Shown here: positions 16,694 through 27,300 of the stretch, piece by piece
How the letters are laid out: each line of letters opens with the position of its first letter
Numbering within the stretch: position 1 is the stretch's first letter
From: an uncultured bacterium
Lineage (GTDB): Bacteria > Cyanobacteriota > Vampirovibrionia > Gastranaerophilales > Gastranaerophilaceae
DNA length: 64,000 nucleotides
NCBI GenBank assembly: GCA_949298985.1
Contig: CASFYV010000005.1
Coordinates: forward strand, 1 to 64,000
Direction: 5' to 3'
The notes under the pieces: model-generated
Database searches by the model: none
Told to the model about the DNA's origin: nothing
The model's input: the letters and a program-made list of their open reading frames with translations, nothing else
Translations under genes and position numbers: made by a program

Positions 16694-17914
16694 ATGTCTT
16701 TGCAAAAATATATAGCTTTGATAGATTGTGATAGTTTTTTTGTATCTTGTGAAAGAGTTGTTAATACTGAGTTTCAAAAACTGCCATTAAGTGTAGTTTC
16801 CGGAGAAAGGGGTTGTGTAATATCAAGATCAAGAGAAGCGAAATTATTAGGTGTTCCAATGGGGATTCCTCTTTTTCAAGCTGTTGAAAAATATCCTGAA
16901 TGTATTTATTTATCAGCTAATCATTATGTTTATACTCTTATATCTAATAAAGTGATGAAAATTTTAAAAGAGTTTAGCCCTAATGTTGAAGTTTATTCTA
17001 TTGACGAAGCTTTTGTTGATTTAACGGGGCTTACTAAACTTTATAAAAAAAATTATTATAATTTGGTAAAAGATTTGCAAAGGAAAATCCTGGAAGAAAC
17101 AGGAATTCCTGTTTCAATCGGGGTTAGTAGATCAAAAACTTTAGCTAAGTTAGCTTCTGATAAAGCTAAATCAACAAGAGAGAGAATTTGTTTAGTAGGC
17201 AATTCTAAAATAAAAGAGTTTCTTTCAATTACTGATATTCAAGAGATTTGGGGTATTGGAAGAAAATTAGGAATAAAATTAAAAGGCTTAGGTGTTAGAA
17301 AGGCTTTGGATTTAATTGAAAAAGATGATTTATGGATAAAATCAAGGTTTGGTAAAAATGGGCTTATTATTAAGTCTGAACTTCTAGGAAATATTGTTTC
17401 TAAAGTTTCAAATGAGATTGAATTACCTAAATCTCTTAGTGATAGTAAATCGTTTTTAGAGTTTACTTCTGATTTAAATTTTTTGAAAAATGAACTTTCT
17501 ATTCATATTCATGAAGTTTGTTCAAGGCTTAGAAAAATTAATTCTAAGACCTCTTTAATTGGAGTATTTTTAAAAACAAAAGATTTTAGAACTAATTATG
17601 AAAAAATTTCTTTAGAAGTTCCAACGGATTTTGAATTTGAAGTTTCTAAATATGCTTTTCAATTATTAGAAAAAATGTATTCCCCTAATATTCTTTACAG
17701 AAGTGTTGGAATTGTTTTGGAAGATTTTAATTCTACTAAAAATGAACAGCTTTTATTATTTGATAATGAAGAAAAAAGATTACAGAAAGAAAATCTTGGT
17801 AAGAGTTTAGATAAATTAGAAAAAAAATTTGGAAGGAATATTGTAAGGACAGGGTTTGTTAATAAAGAAGTTCCTTTTAAACAAGGTTTTTTAACATCTC
17901 CAAAAGATGTTTAG
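16694..17914 (+). CDS. umuC: Y-family DNA polymerase, UmuC-like
   Basis: A translesion polymerase of 406 residues. The catalytic acidic residues are in IDCDSFFVSCE (Asp11) and YSIDEAFVDL (Asp104, Glu105). The palm continues with PVSIGVSRSKTLAKLAS and a helix-hairpin-helix IWGIGRKLGIKLKGLGV. The start residues, SRSREAK, and overall spacing fit UmuC better than DinB. A clamp-binding motif QLLLF occupies residues 352-356. No umuD or imuB/dnaE2 partner is present. Instead a 74-residue gene precedes it by 2 nt. The final about 50 residues are short compared with E. coli UmuC. A role in damage tolerance is inferred from the family. Confidence 0.88.
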   Translation: MSLQKYIALIDCDSFFVSCERVVNTEFQKLPLSVVSGERGCVISRSREAKLLGVPMGIPLFQAVEKYPECIYLSANHYVYTLISNKVMKILKEFSPNVEVYSIDEAFVDLTGLTKLYKKNYYNLVKDLQRKILEETGIPVSIGVSRSKTLAKLASDKAKSTRERICLVGNSKIKEFLSITDIQEIWGIGRKLGIKLKGLGVRKALDLIEKDDLWIKSRFGKNGLIIKSELLGNIVSKVSNEIELPKSLSDSKSFLEFTSDLNFLKNELSIHIHEVCSRLRKINSKTSLIGVFLKTKDFRTNYEKISLEVPTDFEFEVSKYAFQLLEKMYSPNILYRSVGIVLEDFNSTKNEQLLLFDNEEKRLQKENLGKSLDKLEKKFGRNIVRTGFVNKEVPFKQGFLTSPKDV

Positions 17915-17943
17915 ATTTCGTAAAATATGATTGAATTTCATTT

Positions 17944-19347
<1,404 letters not shown>

Positions 19348-19348
19348 T

Positions 19349-20317
19349 ATGTTAAAAGATTTTTTGGATAAAAGACAATGTTTTAAATTAGTTTGCGGAG
19401 CCGGTAATGAGGATGTAATAGAGGTTGAAAAGCTTGTAACTGTTTATTCTCTAGCAGGATGTATGTTTTTTGATTTATGTGCAAAACCTGAAATTGTAGA
19501 TGCTGCAAAAAGAGGTTTAGAAAGAGCAGGAATAAATGAAGATAGGTATTTATGTGTAAGTGTTGGTATTGATGGAGATCCTCATATTACAAAAGCTGTA
19601 ATTGATCAAGAAAAGTGTGTAAAATGTGGGAAATGTAAATCAATTTGTCCTCACGATGCAATTATTGAATTAGATAAATACAAAGTAAAGAAAGAACGTT
19701 GTTTAGGATGTACTCAATGTGCTAAAGTTTGTCCAAAAGGTGCTATTGAAATGGTAAGTCAACTTCAAGATTATAGAGAAGTTTTGCCTAAGTTAATTGC
19801 AAAAGGGATTGATTGTATTGAGTTTCATGCAATTTCTGAAGATGAAAAAGATGTTAATGAAAAGTGGCTTCAAATAAATGAAATGTTTGATGGAATGCTT
19901 TGTATTTCAATTGATAGGTCAGAACTTGGAGATAAAAAACTTGTTGAAAGAGTTAAAAGATTAATTTCTATAAGAAAACCCTATACAACTATTATTCAGG
20001 CTGATGGTATTGCAATGAGTGGTAGTAATGATGAATATGGAACAACTCTTCAAGCAGTTGCAACAGCTCAATTATTCCAAAACGCAAATCTTCCTGCATA
20101 TATTATGATGTCAGGTGGGACAAATACGAAATCTACAGAATTGACTAAAATGTGTGGTGTAAAACCACATTGTTTAGCTGTTGGATCTTATGCAAGAAAA
20201 ATTATTAGAGATTATCTTTTAAAAGAAGATTTGTTTGAAAATAAGCAAGCTTTTGACGAGGCTGTTAAAATTGCTAAGAATTTAATAGATATATCTTTAA
20301 GGAATATGAATGATTAA
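19349..20317 (+). CDS. ldpA: LdpA-like two-[4Fe-4S] ferredoxin-domain protein
   Basis: A 322-residue protein starting MLKDFLDKRQCFKLVCGAGNE. The opening FKLVCGAG, the TVYSLAGCMFFDLCAKPEIVDAA segment and the following DPHITKA closely match cyanobacterial LdpA, a redox-responsive input protein of the circadian clock. Eight ferredoxin cysteines are intact: Cys90, 93, 96 and 100, then Cys118, 121, 124 and 128, enough for two [4Fe-4S] clusters. The C-terminal half is barrel-like (IDCIEFHAI, TTIIQADGIAMSG, PAYIMMSGGTN). I used the ATG one base after the gdhA stop. The downstream HAD gene overlaps it by 8 nt. The symbol is by similarity, and a clock role is not implied. Confidence 0.75.
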   Translation: MLKDFLDKRQCFKLVCGAGNEDVIEVEKLVTVYSLAGCMFFDLCAKPEIVDAAKRGLERAGINEDRYLCVSVGIDGDPHITKAVIDQEKCVKCGKCKSICPHDAIIELDKYKVKKERCLGCTQCAKVCPKGAIEMVSQLQDYREVLPKLIAKGIDCIEFHAISEDEKDVNEKWLQINEMFDGMLCISIDRSELGDKKLVERVKRLISIRKPYTTIIQADGIAMSGSNDEYGTTLQAVATAQLFQNANLPAYIMMSGGTNTKSTELTKMCGVKPHCLAVGSYARKIIRDYLLKEDLFENKQAFDEAVKIAKNLIDISLRNMND

Positions 20318-21065
20318 TTTAAAAACTTCGGATTGGGAAATCGAAAATATAGATACTGTTTTGTTTGATAAAGATGGTACATTTATTGATTTGCATTATT
20401 TTTGGGGCAAAATGAGTGAAATGCGTTCTTTAGAATGTATAAAAGTTTTTCAACTTAATGAAGATGTTTTTGAATCATTATGTTTAAGTCTTGGGTATGA
20501 TAGAAAAACAGGGAAAATGTTGAAAGACGGCATTACAGCTCTATATTCTCGTCCTAAAATAATCGAAATTTATACAGAAGATTTAAATGTTTTAGGAGCA
20601 AATGCTTCTGAAAAACAAGTAGAAGAAATTTTTGACAGGGTAAGTAAAGAATTTTATAAAAATTTATCTGAGTATACAAAACCAATACCGGAAGCGATTG
20701 AGTTTATAAAAAAAATAAAATCTTTAGGTGTAAAAACAGGAATTGTAACTTCTGATTCAATAGAATCAACAGAATTAACGATAAAGCATTTTGGTTGGGA
20801 AAATTTATTTGATGTTGCAATAGGTAGAGAAAGTACCAAAGAAACTAAGGAAAGCGGAATTCCTGTTAAATTAGCTTTAGAGAAGATTAATTCAAAAGCT
20901 GAAACTTCAATAATGGTTGGAGATGCTCCAATGGATTATATTGCTGCAAAAAATGCTGGGGTTAATAGAACTATTTTAGTTGCAACAGGGCAAATCGAAA
21001 AAGATGATTTATTAAAAACATCGGAGTTTTCTCTTAATAGTCTAGATGAGATTATTTTATATTAA
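20310..21065 (+). CDS. HAD-family phosphatase (phosphoglycolate-phosphatase type)
   Basis: A 251-residue haloacid dehalogenase-like hydrolase. Motif I is LFDKDGTFID, with a Lys between the aspartates. Motif II is GIVTSDS, a lysine-containing segment (GRESTKETK) is motif III, and GDAPMDYIAAKNAG is motif IV. A helical cap sits between motifs I and II (about residues 20-130), placing it in the C1-cap group with phosphoglycolate phosphatase and similar enzymes. The substrate is unknown. It overlaps the LdpA-like gene by 8 nt and so belongs to the gdhA operon. Confidence 0.8.
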   Translation: MINLKTSDWEIENIDTVLFDKDGTFIDLHYFWGKMSEMRSLECIKVFQLNEDVFESLCLSLGYDRKTGKMLKDGITALYSRPKIIEIYTEDLNVLGANASEKQVEEIFDRVSKEFYKNLSEYTKPIPEAIEFIKKIKSLGVKTGIVTSDSIESTELTIKHFGWENLFDVAIGRESTKETKESGIPVKLALEKINSKAETSIMVGDAPMDYIAAKNAGVNRTILVATGQIEKDDLLKTSEFSLNSLDEIILY

Positions 21066-21136
21066 CTTTCTTAACAATATATCTTTATTTTATAAAATAT
21101 GTCACAATAAATATATTGTAAGGGAGGAGAAAAAAC

Positions 21137-22291
21137 ATGAAAGACAAAACTTTTTTAATGATTCCAGGTCCTACACCAGTACCAGAATCAGTGATGATGG
21201 AAATAGCAAAACACCCTATTGGACATAGATCATCCGAATTCTCCTCCATATTAAAAGAAGTTTATGAAAATTTAAAATATGTTTTCCAAACAAAAAATGA
21301 TGTCTTCATGTTCACATCAAGCGGAACAGGTGCTATGTGTGCAGCACTAGAAAACCTTGTAAATGAAGGCGATAACGTTTTATGTCTATCTCTTGGTAAT
21401 TTTGGTAATCGTTGGGCTAAAATTGCAGAATCAAGAGGTGCTAACGTTGAAAAAATAGAAGTTGAAGCTGGTGAAGTTATAGATCCGGAAGTTTTAAGAA
21501 AAAGACTTGCAGAAGATACAGACAAGAAAATTAAAATCGTAACTCTTACCCATAGTGAAACTTCAACAGGTGCAGCTAATGATGTTAAAACTTTATGTTC
21601 AATTATAAGAGAACACGGAGCTATATCTGTTGTAGACGGTGTTACATCAGTTTGTGCTATGCCTTGCAAACCTGATGAATGGGGTATTGATGTTCTTGTA
21701 TCAGGATCTCAAAAAGGATTTATGATTCCACCAGGATTAGCATTTTTAACAGCAAACGAAAGAGCTTGGAAAGTATATGAACAATGTAAGCACCCTAGTT
21801 TCTATTTTGACTGGGCTGCACATAAAAAAGCAGTAGAAGGAGACACAACTCCATTTACTCCTGCAGTTAATTTAATTGTAGGACTTAATCAAGCTTTAAA
21901 AATGATTAAAGAAGAAGGTATTGATAATATGAATGCTCGACATAAACGTCACGCTATGGCTTTAAGAAAAGCGTTAAGAGCAATTAACTTAGAGCTTTTA
22001 GTGAAAGATGATAAGAATGCAAGTCTTTCAATTACATCAATACTACCACCTGATGGGATCTCTGTACCGGATATCAGAAGTACTATGAAACAGGATTTTG
22101 ATATCGTAGTTGCAAATGGCCAAAATAAACTTAAAGACAAAATCTTTAGAATGGGTACTTTAGGTTTTGTATGCGATAGAGATTTAATCGCAGCAGTTGG
22201 AGCATTAGAAGCAACATTAGTTAAGCTTGGACATAAATTTGAAGTGGGTAAAGGTGTCCAAACTATTATTAATGAGTTAAAGGAGATATAA
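21137..22291 (+). CDS. Class V aminotransferase (serine/alanine-glyoxylate type), likely phosphoserine aminotransferase role
   Basis: A 384-residue PLP enzyme that starts with IPGPTPVPESV and continues with HRSSEFSSIL, GTGAMCAALENLV and VTLTHSETSTG. VVDGVTSVCAMP and the PLP-lysine motif VSGSQKGFMIPPG follow. This is the serine-glyoxylate / soluble-hydrogenase-small-subunit group found next to serA in cyanobacteria and archaea, not canonical SerC. Because it lies one operon position before serA and a SerB-like phosphatase, it probably transaminates 3-phosphohydroxypyruvate. A very strong GGGAGGAG site precedes the ATG. The stop overlaps the serA start by one base. Confidence 0.88.
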   Translation: MKDKTFLMIPGPTPVPESVMMEIAKHPIGHRSSEFSSILKEVYENLKYVFQTKNDVFMFTSSGTGAMCAALENLVNEGDNVLCLSLGNFGNRWAKIAESRGANVEKIEVEAGEVIDPEVLRKRLAEDTDKKIKIVTLTHSETSTGAANDVKTLCSIIREHGAISVVDGVTSVCAMPCKPDEWGIDVLVSGSQKGFMIPPGLAFLTANERAWKVYEQCKHPSFYFDWAAHKKAVEGDTTPFTPAVNLIVGLNQALKMIKEEGIDNMNARHKRHAMALRKALRAINLELLVKDDKNASLSITSILPPDGISVPDIRSTMKQDFDIVVANGQNKLKDKIFRMGTLGFVCDRDLIAAVGALEATLVKLGHKFEVGKGVQTIINELKEI

Positions 22292-23883
22292 TGAAGGTTT
22301 TAGTTACAGATAAAATAAATGAATCAGCAGGTAATATTATCGCTGATGTTGCAGAAGTAGATTTTCTGCCAACAATGAGCGAAGATGAATTAGTAAAAAT
22401 TATTCCTCAATACGATGCTTTAATGGTTAGAAGCCAAACAAAAGTAACTCCAAAAATTATTGAAGCAGGGAATAATTTAAAAATTATAGGTAGAGCAGGC
22501 GTTGGAGTTGATAACATTGATTTAGATGCCGCAACTCAAAAAGGTATTATTGTTGTTAACTCTCCTGACGGTAATACTATGGCAGCAGCAGAACATACAA
22601 TAGCTTTAATGCTTGCAATGGCACGAAATATCGCACCTGCAGCAACTTCTACCAAAGAAGGTAAATGGGATAGAGCAAAATTCACAGGTTGCGAACTATT
22701 TAGCAAGACACTAGGTGTTATTGGATTAGGTAAAATCGGTTCACATGTTGCTGAAGTAGCTCTTGCTCTTGGAATGAAGTTAGTTATATTTGATCCATTT
22801 ACATCAAAAGAAGTTGTTGAAAAAATGGGTGGTGAGTATGTTCAAAACCTAGATGAATTTTGGCCTAAATGTGATTTTATTACAGTACACGTTCCTAAAA
22901 CAAAAGACACTGTTAATATGATTAACAAAGATACAATGGCAAAAATGAAAAAAGGTGTTCGCTTAGTAAACTGCGCAAGAGGTGGTATTATAAACGAACA
23001 AGACCTTAAGGATGCAATTGAATCAGGACAAGTTGCAGCAGCAGCTATTGATGTTTATGAAAACGAACCAAATATTCAAGACTGTCCACTAATTCATTGT
23101 GAAGGAAATATTGTATTAACTCCTCACTTAGGAGCAAGTACTAAAGAAGCTCAAATTAATGTAGCAATAGATGTTGCAGAACAAATAAAAGAAGTGTTAT
23201 CTGGAGGTTCAGCATCATCTGCAGTTAACATTCCATCTTTGAGACCAGATAAATTAGAGCCTGTAAAAGATTATATGCAAATTGCAGAAAACTCTGGAGA
23301 ACTTGCAATGCAAGTTACAGGAGGAATGATTAATACTATTGAAATTACAGCGCAAGGAGATTTAGCAGAATTAGATATTCAACCTCTAGAAGTTGCAGTT
23401 TTAAAAGGTGCATTATCATCAATGCTTGAAGGAGTTAATTATGTAAATGCTCCAGTTCTTGCTAAGAAAAGAGGTATTGATATAATTTCAAGTCGTTCAA
23501 AAGTTAAATGTAATTTTGCTGGCTTATTAACTATTAAATTAACAACTGATAAAGGAACAACAACTGTTGCAGGAGCACTGGTTGCAAAAGATATTCCTAG
23601 AATTGTTAAAATTAATGATTATGAAACAAGTATTAGACCTGAAAAACATATGTTACTTGTTCCACACGTTAATAAACCGTCTATGATTGCAAAAGTTGCA
23701 CAAGTTATTGGTGAAAATAACATAAATATTGGCTCAATGAACGTTGTTCAAAAGAACGACAAACACGAAACAGAATCTATAATGGTTATCAACATTGATT
23801 CCGAAGTTAATGAAAAAACTCTATCAGGAATCGCTCAAATAGATGGCGTTCACGATCCTAAGTATGTTAGTCTTTCAGCATAA
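22291..23883 (+). CDS. serA: D-3-phosphoglycerate dehydrogenase
   Basis: Oxidises 3-phosphoglycerate to 3-phosphohydroxypyruvate, the first step of serine synthesis. It is the long form of 530 residues. The dehydrogenase domain has [15 protein letters not shown], the NAD-binding [36 protein letters not shown], and [10 protein letters not shown] with the catalytic His. The intervening allosteric-substrate-binding domain (about 320-450) is followed by a C-terminal ACT domain ([20 protein letters not shown]), normally serine-binding. It is joined to the aminotransferase gene by a one-base overlap and followed after 9 nt by a SerB-like phosphatase gene. Confidence 0.97.
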   Translation: MKVLVTDKINESAGNIIADVAEVDFLPTMSEDELVKIIPQYDALMVRSQTKVTPKIIEAGNNLKIIGRAGVGVDNIDLDAATQKGIIVVNSPDGNTMAAAEHTIALMLAMARNIAPAATSTKEGKWDRAKFTGCELFSKTLGVIGLGKIGSHVAEVALALGMKLVIFDPFTSKEVVEKMGGEYVQNLDEFWPKCDFITVHVPKTKDTVNMINKDTMAKMKKGVRLVNCARGGIINEQDLKDAIESGQVAAAAIDVYENEPNIQDCPLIHCEGNIVLTPHLGASTKEAQINVAIDVAEQIKEVLSGGSASSAVNIPSLRPDKLEPVKDYMQIAENSGELAMQVTGGMINTIEITAQGDLAELDIQPLEVAVLKGALSSMLEGVNYVNAPVLAKKRGIDIISSRSKVKCNFAGLLTIKLTTDKGTTTVAGALVAKDIPRIVKINDYETSIRPEKHMLLVPHVNKPSMIAKVAQVIGENNINIGSMNVVQKNDKHETESIMVINIDSEVNEKTLSGIAQIDGVHDPKYVSLSA

Positions 23884-23892
23884 GGAATATTT

Positions 23893-24513
23893 ATGAAATT
23901 AGCAGTTTTTGACTTTGATTCTACTTTAATGGATGGAGAAACAATTGAATTTCTTGCACGTGAAGTTGGAATTGAAGAAAAAGTAAAAGATATTACAACA
24001 AGAGCTATGCAAGGAGAATTAGACTTTTTTGAAAGTCTACAAAAGCGTGTTTCTCTTCTTCGTGGACTCAAAGTCGATACTGTTAATCAAATTTGTGAAA
24101 ATTTACCTCTAATGAATGGCGCAGAAGAAACAATTAAAGAACTTAAAAATAGAGGTTATAAAGTTGTATGTTTTTCTGGTGGGTTTAAAAATGCAACAGT
24201 TTCATTTGCTAAAAAACTAGGACTAGACGGAGAATTTTCAAACATACTTCACTCCAAAGATGGAATATTGACAGGCATGGTTGGGGGTGAAATGATGTTT
24301 AATAACTCAAAAGGGCAAATGTTGCTAACAATACAAAAACTTCTAGGAATAACTCGAGAAAATATTCTTGTTATAGGTGATGGAGCAAATGATTTAAGTA
24401 TGTTCCAATATGCAGATAAACGAGTTTCTTTTTGCGGAAAACCAATATTAGAAAAAGAAGCTAATATTATTATTAAAGAAAAAGACTTATCTTTGATTTT
24501 AAATTATGTTTAA
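23893..24513 (+). CDS. serB: Phosphoserine phosphatase-like HAD-IB hydrolase
   Basis: A 206-residue HAD phosphatase that would complete serine synthesis. Motif I is FDFDSTLMDGET with the nucleophile Asp9, motif II is VVCFSGGFKN, and motif IV is VIGDGANDLSMFQYA. The sequence VGIEEKVKDITTRAMQGELDFFESLQKRV is the classic substrate-cap helix pair of SerB, and GGGEM-like spacing supports phosphoserine specificity. It lies 9 nt after serA. Together the three genes form a full serine operon. Confidence 0.92.
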   Translation: MKLAVFDFDSTLMDGETIEFLAREVGIEEKVKDITTRAMQGELDFFESLQKRVSLLRGLKVDTVNQICENLPLMNGAEETIKELKNRGYKVVCFSGGFKNATVSFAKKLGLDGEFSNILHSKDGILTGMVGGEMMFNNSKGQMLLTIQKLLGITRENILVIGDGANDLSMFQYADKRVSFCGKPILEKEANIIIKEKDLSLILNYV

Positions 24514-24514
24514 A

Positions 24515-24799
24515 TTAAACAATTCTTTCAAAAGTTGTATCTAATTGTTTTTCATATTTGATTTTGTTTTTCTTCAAAACCGCTTCAAAATTATCGTCTT
24601 TATTATCTTTTACCCTAATATCAATTCTTGTATAAACACCGGAATTTTTTATTCTATTGAAAGTTGTATTAGCATTGTAAATCCAACCGGAGCCCATTAA
24701 TGCTCCAAGTGTAAATATTTGCGGTTTAGATGTTGCAGAACCTGTATCAACAGTAAATGTACTTTTAAAAGGCAATGATTGTAAATTTGTAATTTTCAT
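24515..24799 (-). CDS. Small hypothetical protein with the recurring N-terminal motif
   Basis: A 94-residue protein of unknown function beginning MKITNLQSLPFKSTF, another example of the M-K-I leader followed by F-K and a small residue. The rest is strand-rich and ends in a basic helix (AVLKKNKIKYEKQLDTTFERIV). I used the ATG at 24799. The frame continues upstream for 13 codons, but those encode a hydrophobic run with no ribosome-binding site. A TATGGT element lies exactly 11 nt before this ATG, suggesting a leaderless transcript. It converges on serB with only one base between the stop codons. Confidence 0.6.
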   Translation of the reverse strand: MKITNLQSLPFKSTFTVDTGSATSKPQIFTLGALMGSGWIYNANTTFNRIKNSGVYTRIDIRVKDNKDDNFEAVLKKNKIKYEKQLDTTFERIV

Positions 24800-24971
24800 A
24801 TTTTTATAAAACCATATAAAAATAAAATTTGCTAGCATTAAGTGTAATAATTACATTTAACTAATTCTAAAGTATTATTTTGTAACAAAACTTAATATTT
24901 GTATAATTGTTATTATGCTTGATTTATAGCAATATTTGTTTAATAAATATATAAAAATTTTAGAAAAAAGA

Positions 24972-25020
24972 TTGATTATATTGTATGTTGTTGGTATAAA
25001 TTTGCATGGACGATTAGTCC
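24972..25020 (+). promoter_or_regulatory. Promoter of the GT35 phosphorylase-like gene
   Basis: -35 TTGATT (24972-24977), a 17-nt spacer, and -10 TATAAA (24995-25000). The transcript would start near 25007, and its first bases form a small hairpin (GGAC-GATTA-GTCC, 25008-25020) that could protect the 5' end. Confidence 0.65.
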
Positions 25021-25056
25021 TTTAGTAGTACACATTAAAGAAAAGGTATAAGAATT

Positions 25057-26748
25057 ATGACATTACCAAACGTAGCGTATTTCTCAATGGAAATAGCAAT
25101 GGATCAATCACTAAGCACATATTCAGGTGGTTTAGGATTTTTGGCAGGTTCTCATATGTTATCTGCTGGTTATTTACAAATGCCAATGGTAGGTGTGACA
25201 ATGTTATGGTCATACGGTTATTATGATCAAAGAATCGACCATTCAGGCAACGTTGAAGTAGCATATATTAGAAAATATTATGATTACTTAGAAGATACAG
25301 GAATTGTAGTGGATGTAGATACTTTTGGTGAAAAAGTAAAAGTTAAAGCTTTCAAAGTAAATCCGGAATTATTTGGCACTTGTCCTGTATATTTATTAAC
25401 AACAGATATTGATGGAAACAGTGATTGGGCTAAGAGCATTTCACACAAACTTTATGATGGAAATGACAGAATAAGAATTGCTCAAGAAACAGTTTTAGGT
25501 ATTGCAGGTGTAAGAGTTCTTCAAGCTGCAGGATACAATTTCGATGTTATCCATATGAACGAAGGTCACGCACTTCCGGCTGCATTTGAATTATTAAGAC
25601 AGTATAATGGTAATTTAGATGAAGTAAGAAGAAAAACTGTATTTACAACTCACACTCCAGTTGCTGCTGGTAATGAAGTTCACTGGGTTGATACATTATT
25701 AGAAGGTGGATTCTTTGCTGGTGCTTCAAGAGAAAGAGCTATTCAATTAGGTGGTGAAAACTTCTCTTTAACAGTAGCTGCTTTAAGAATGTCAAGAATC
25801 GCAAATGCTGTTTCTCAATTACACGGTTTAGTTGCTAATAAAATGTGGGAATGGGTTGATGGAAGATGCCCTATTAGAGCTATCACCAATGCTGTAAACT
25901 TACATTATTGGCAAGATGAAAGAATGAATGGTGATAAATCATTTGATGAATTATTAGCTGCAAAAAGAGAAATGAAAGAAGAATTATTCAAGTATGTAGC
26001 TAACGTTGCTGGTAAGAGATTTGATCCAGATGTATTAACAATCACTTGGGCAAGAAGATTTGCTGATTACAAACGTGCTTGGTTAATCTTGATGGATAAA
26101 GATAGAATCAATAAATTACTTGAAGAAAACAAAATTCAAATTATCTTTGCTGGTAAATTCCACCCAGATGATGTTATGGGTAAAGAAATGTTCAATAAAT
26201 TGTTGAATCGTTCTCATACATTAAAGAATGTTGTAGTATTACCAGGATATGAATTACAATTATCAGGTATGTTAAAACGTGGTACAGATGTTTGGTTAAA
26301 TACTCCATTAAGACCATTCGAAGCATCAGGTACTTCAGGTATGTCAGCTAACGCTAACGGAGCTATCCACTTATCAATATTTGATGGATGGACTGTTGAA
26401 GGTACATTCAATGGAATTAACGGTTATACAGTTGAATATCCAGGTTTAGATGATGATATGCCTTGGGAAGAAAGACACTGGAAAGATCATGAATGTGTAA
26501 TGGATATTATTGAAAATCAAATTATCCCTACATATTATAATAATAAACAAGAATGGGCTAGAATGATGAGACAAGCTATTAGAACTTCTGAAGCTTACTT
26601 CAATTCTGATAGAATGGTAATTGAGTATTATAACAGATTATATGCTCCAATTGCACATGACGATTGCTCAGCAGGAGAAAAGAAGAAAGAATTAAATATT
26701 TCAGAAACTCCAACATTTGATGCTTGGACTTATTCTAATATTAAATAA
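25057..26748 (+). CDS. GT35 alpha-glucan phosphorylase-like protein lacking the PLP lysine
   Basis: A 563-residue protein of the short alpha-glucan phosphorylase group. Diagnostic segments are VAYFSMEIAMDQSLSTYSGG, LGFLAGSHMLSA, FDVIHMNEGHALPAAFE, FTTHTPVAAGNEV, ANAVSQLHGLVANKMW and ARRFADYKRA. The C-terminal motif that normally reads GTSGMK, with Lys carrying pyridoxal phosphate, reads GTSGMSANANG here. Ser430 (codon TCA at 26344-26346) replaces the lysine. Without PLP the usual phosphorolysis should fail, so it may be a different glucan-active transferase, a carbohydrate-binding protein, or an enzyme with relocated chemistry. A single-gene unit between its own promoter and a terminator. Confidence 0.85.
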   Translation: MTLPNVAYFSMEIAMDQSLSTYSGGLGFLAGSHMLSAGYLQMPMVGVTMLWSYGYYDQRIDHSGNVEVAYIRKYYDYLEDTGIVVDVDTFGEKVKVKAFKVNPELFGTCPVYLLTTDIDGNSDWAKSISHKLYDGNDRIRIAQETVLGIAGVRVLQAAGYNFDVIHMNEGHALPAAFELLRQYNGNLDEVRRKTVFTTHTPVAAGNEVHWVDTLLEGGFFAGASRERAIQLGGENFSLTVAALRMSRIANAVSQLHGLVANKMWEWVDGRCPIRAITNAVNLHYWQDERMNGDKSFDELLAAKREMKEELFKYVANVAGKRFDPDVLTITWARRFADYKRAWLILMDKDRINKLLEENKIQIIFAGKFHPDDVMGKEMFNKLLNRSHTLKNVVVLPGYELQLSGMLKRGTDVWLNTPLRPFEASGTSGMSANANGAIHLSIFDGWTVEGTFNGINGYTVEYPGLDDDMPWEERHWKDHECVMDIIENQIIPTYYNNKQEWARMMRQAIRTSEAYFNSDRMVIEYYNRLYAPIAHDDCSAGEKKKELNISETPTFDAWTYSNIK

Positions 26749-26762
26749 GATATTTATTTGAT

Positions 26763-26799
26763 AAAAAACGGTCGTTTCTTTTAGAAATGACCGTTTTTT
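26763..26799. terminator. Bidirectional intrinsic terminator
   Basis: AAAAACGGTC pairs with GACCGTTTTT, with an inner TTTC/GAAA stem, and T-runs lie on both outer sides. It separates the GT35 gene from the convergent phosphatase gene. Confidence 0.85.
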
Positions 26800-27300
26800 T
26801 TATTTCAGAGTTTTGATTTTTTCAAGAAAAGCTTTTCCCCAATTCATTAGATTTGGATATTTATCCTGTTTTAATCCATATTTAATCCATTCCGCTTCAT
26901 TTTCTTGCATTGTTCCTATTCCTTTTATGGATTTATAAATAAAAGAATATAGACCTGTCCTATCAGCTCCGTGCATACAATGAATATGAACTTTTTTATT
27001 TTGTGAAGAAATTTTTTTTATTAAATCTAAAAATTGAAAAACTTTTGATTCTTCCGGGTATCGAGAGTTTGATGGAATATTATGATAAGTCATTCCTTGT
27101 TTTTTTACAATTGTTTCTTCATCAAATTTTGGTCGGTCTGTAGTAAATGTTCGAAAGTTAATTATATCAGTAACACCTTGAGATTTTAACCATTCAAAAT
27201 CTTCTTTTTGGGGTTGTGCTGATCTTGAGATAAAATTATCTATTTTTTGATAATTAGGAGGTTGACCTTTAAAATTAATTGTTGATAGTGGATATTTCAT
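26800..27300 (-). CDS. Tyrosine/dual-specificity phosphatase-like protein
   Basis: A 166-residue protein with the protein-tyrosine-phosphatase loop HCMHGADRTG (Cys108, Arg114). It is preceded by the dual-specificity-type segment RSAQPQKEDFEWLKSQGVTD and the strand IINFR. The N-terminus MKYPLSTINFKGQPP carries the recurring leader-like motif of this genome. The substrate is unknown: proteins, phosphoinositides or nucleotides are possible. It overlaps the upstream CCA-adding enzyme gene by 26 nt and is the last gene of the MATE-rsmE-cca run. Confidence 0.85.
   Translation of the reverse strand: MKYPLSTINFKGQPPNYQKIDNFISRSAQPQKEDFEWLKSQGVTDIINFRTFTTDRPKFDEETIVKKQGMTYHNIPSNSRYPEESKVFQFLDLIKKISSQNKKVHIHCMHGADRTGLYSFIYKSIKGIGTMQENEAEWIKYGLKQDKYPNLMNWGKAFLEKIKTLK

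Noticed and set aside
21262-21669. 135-codon minus-strand open frame
   Set aside because: Lies fully inside the class V aminotransferase gene and encodes no recognisable domain.
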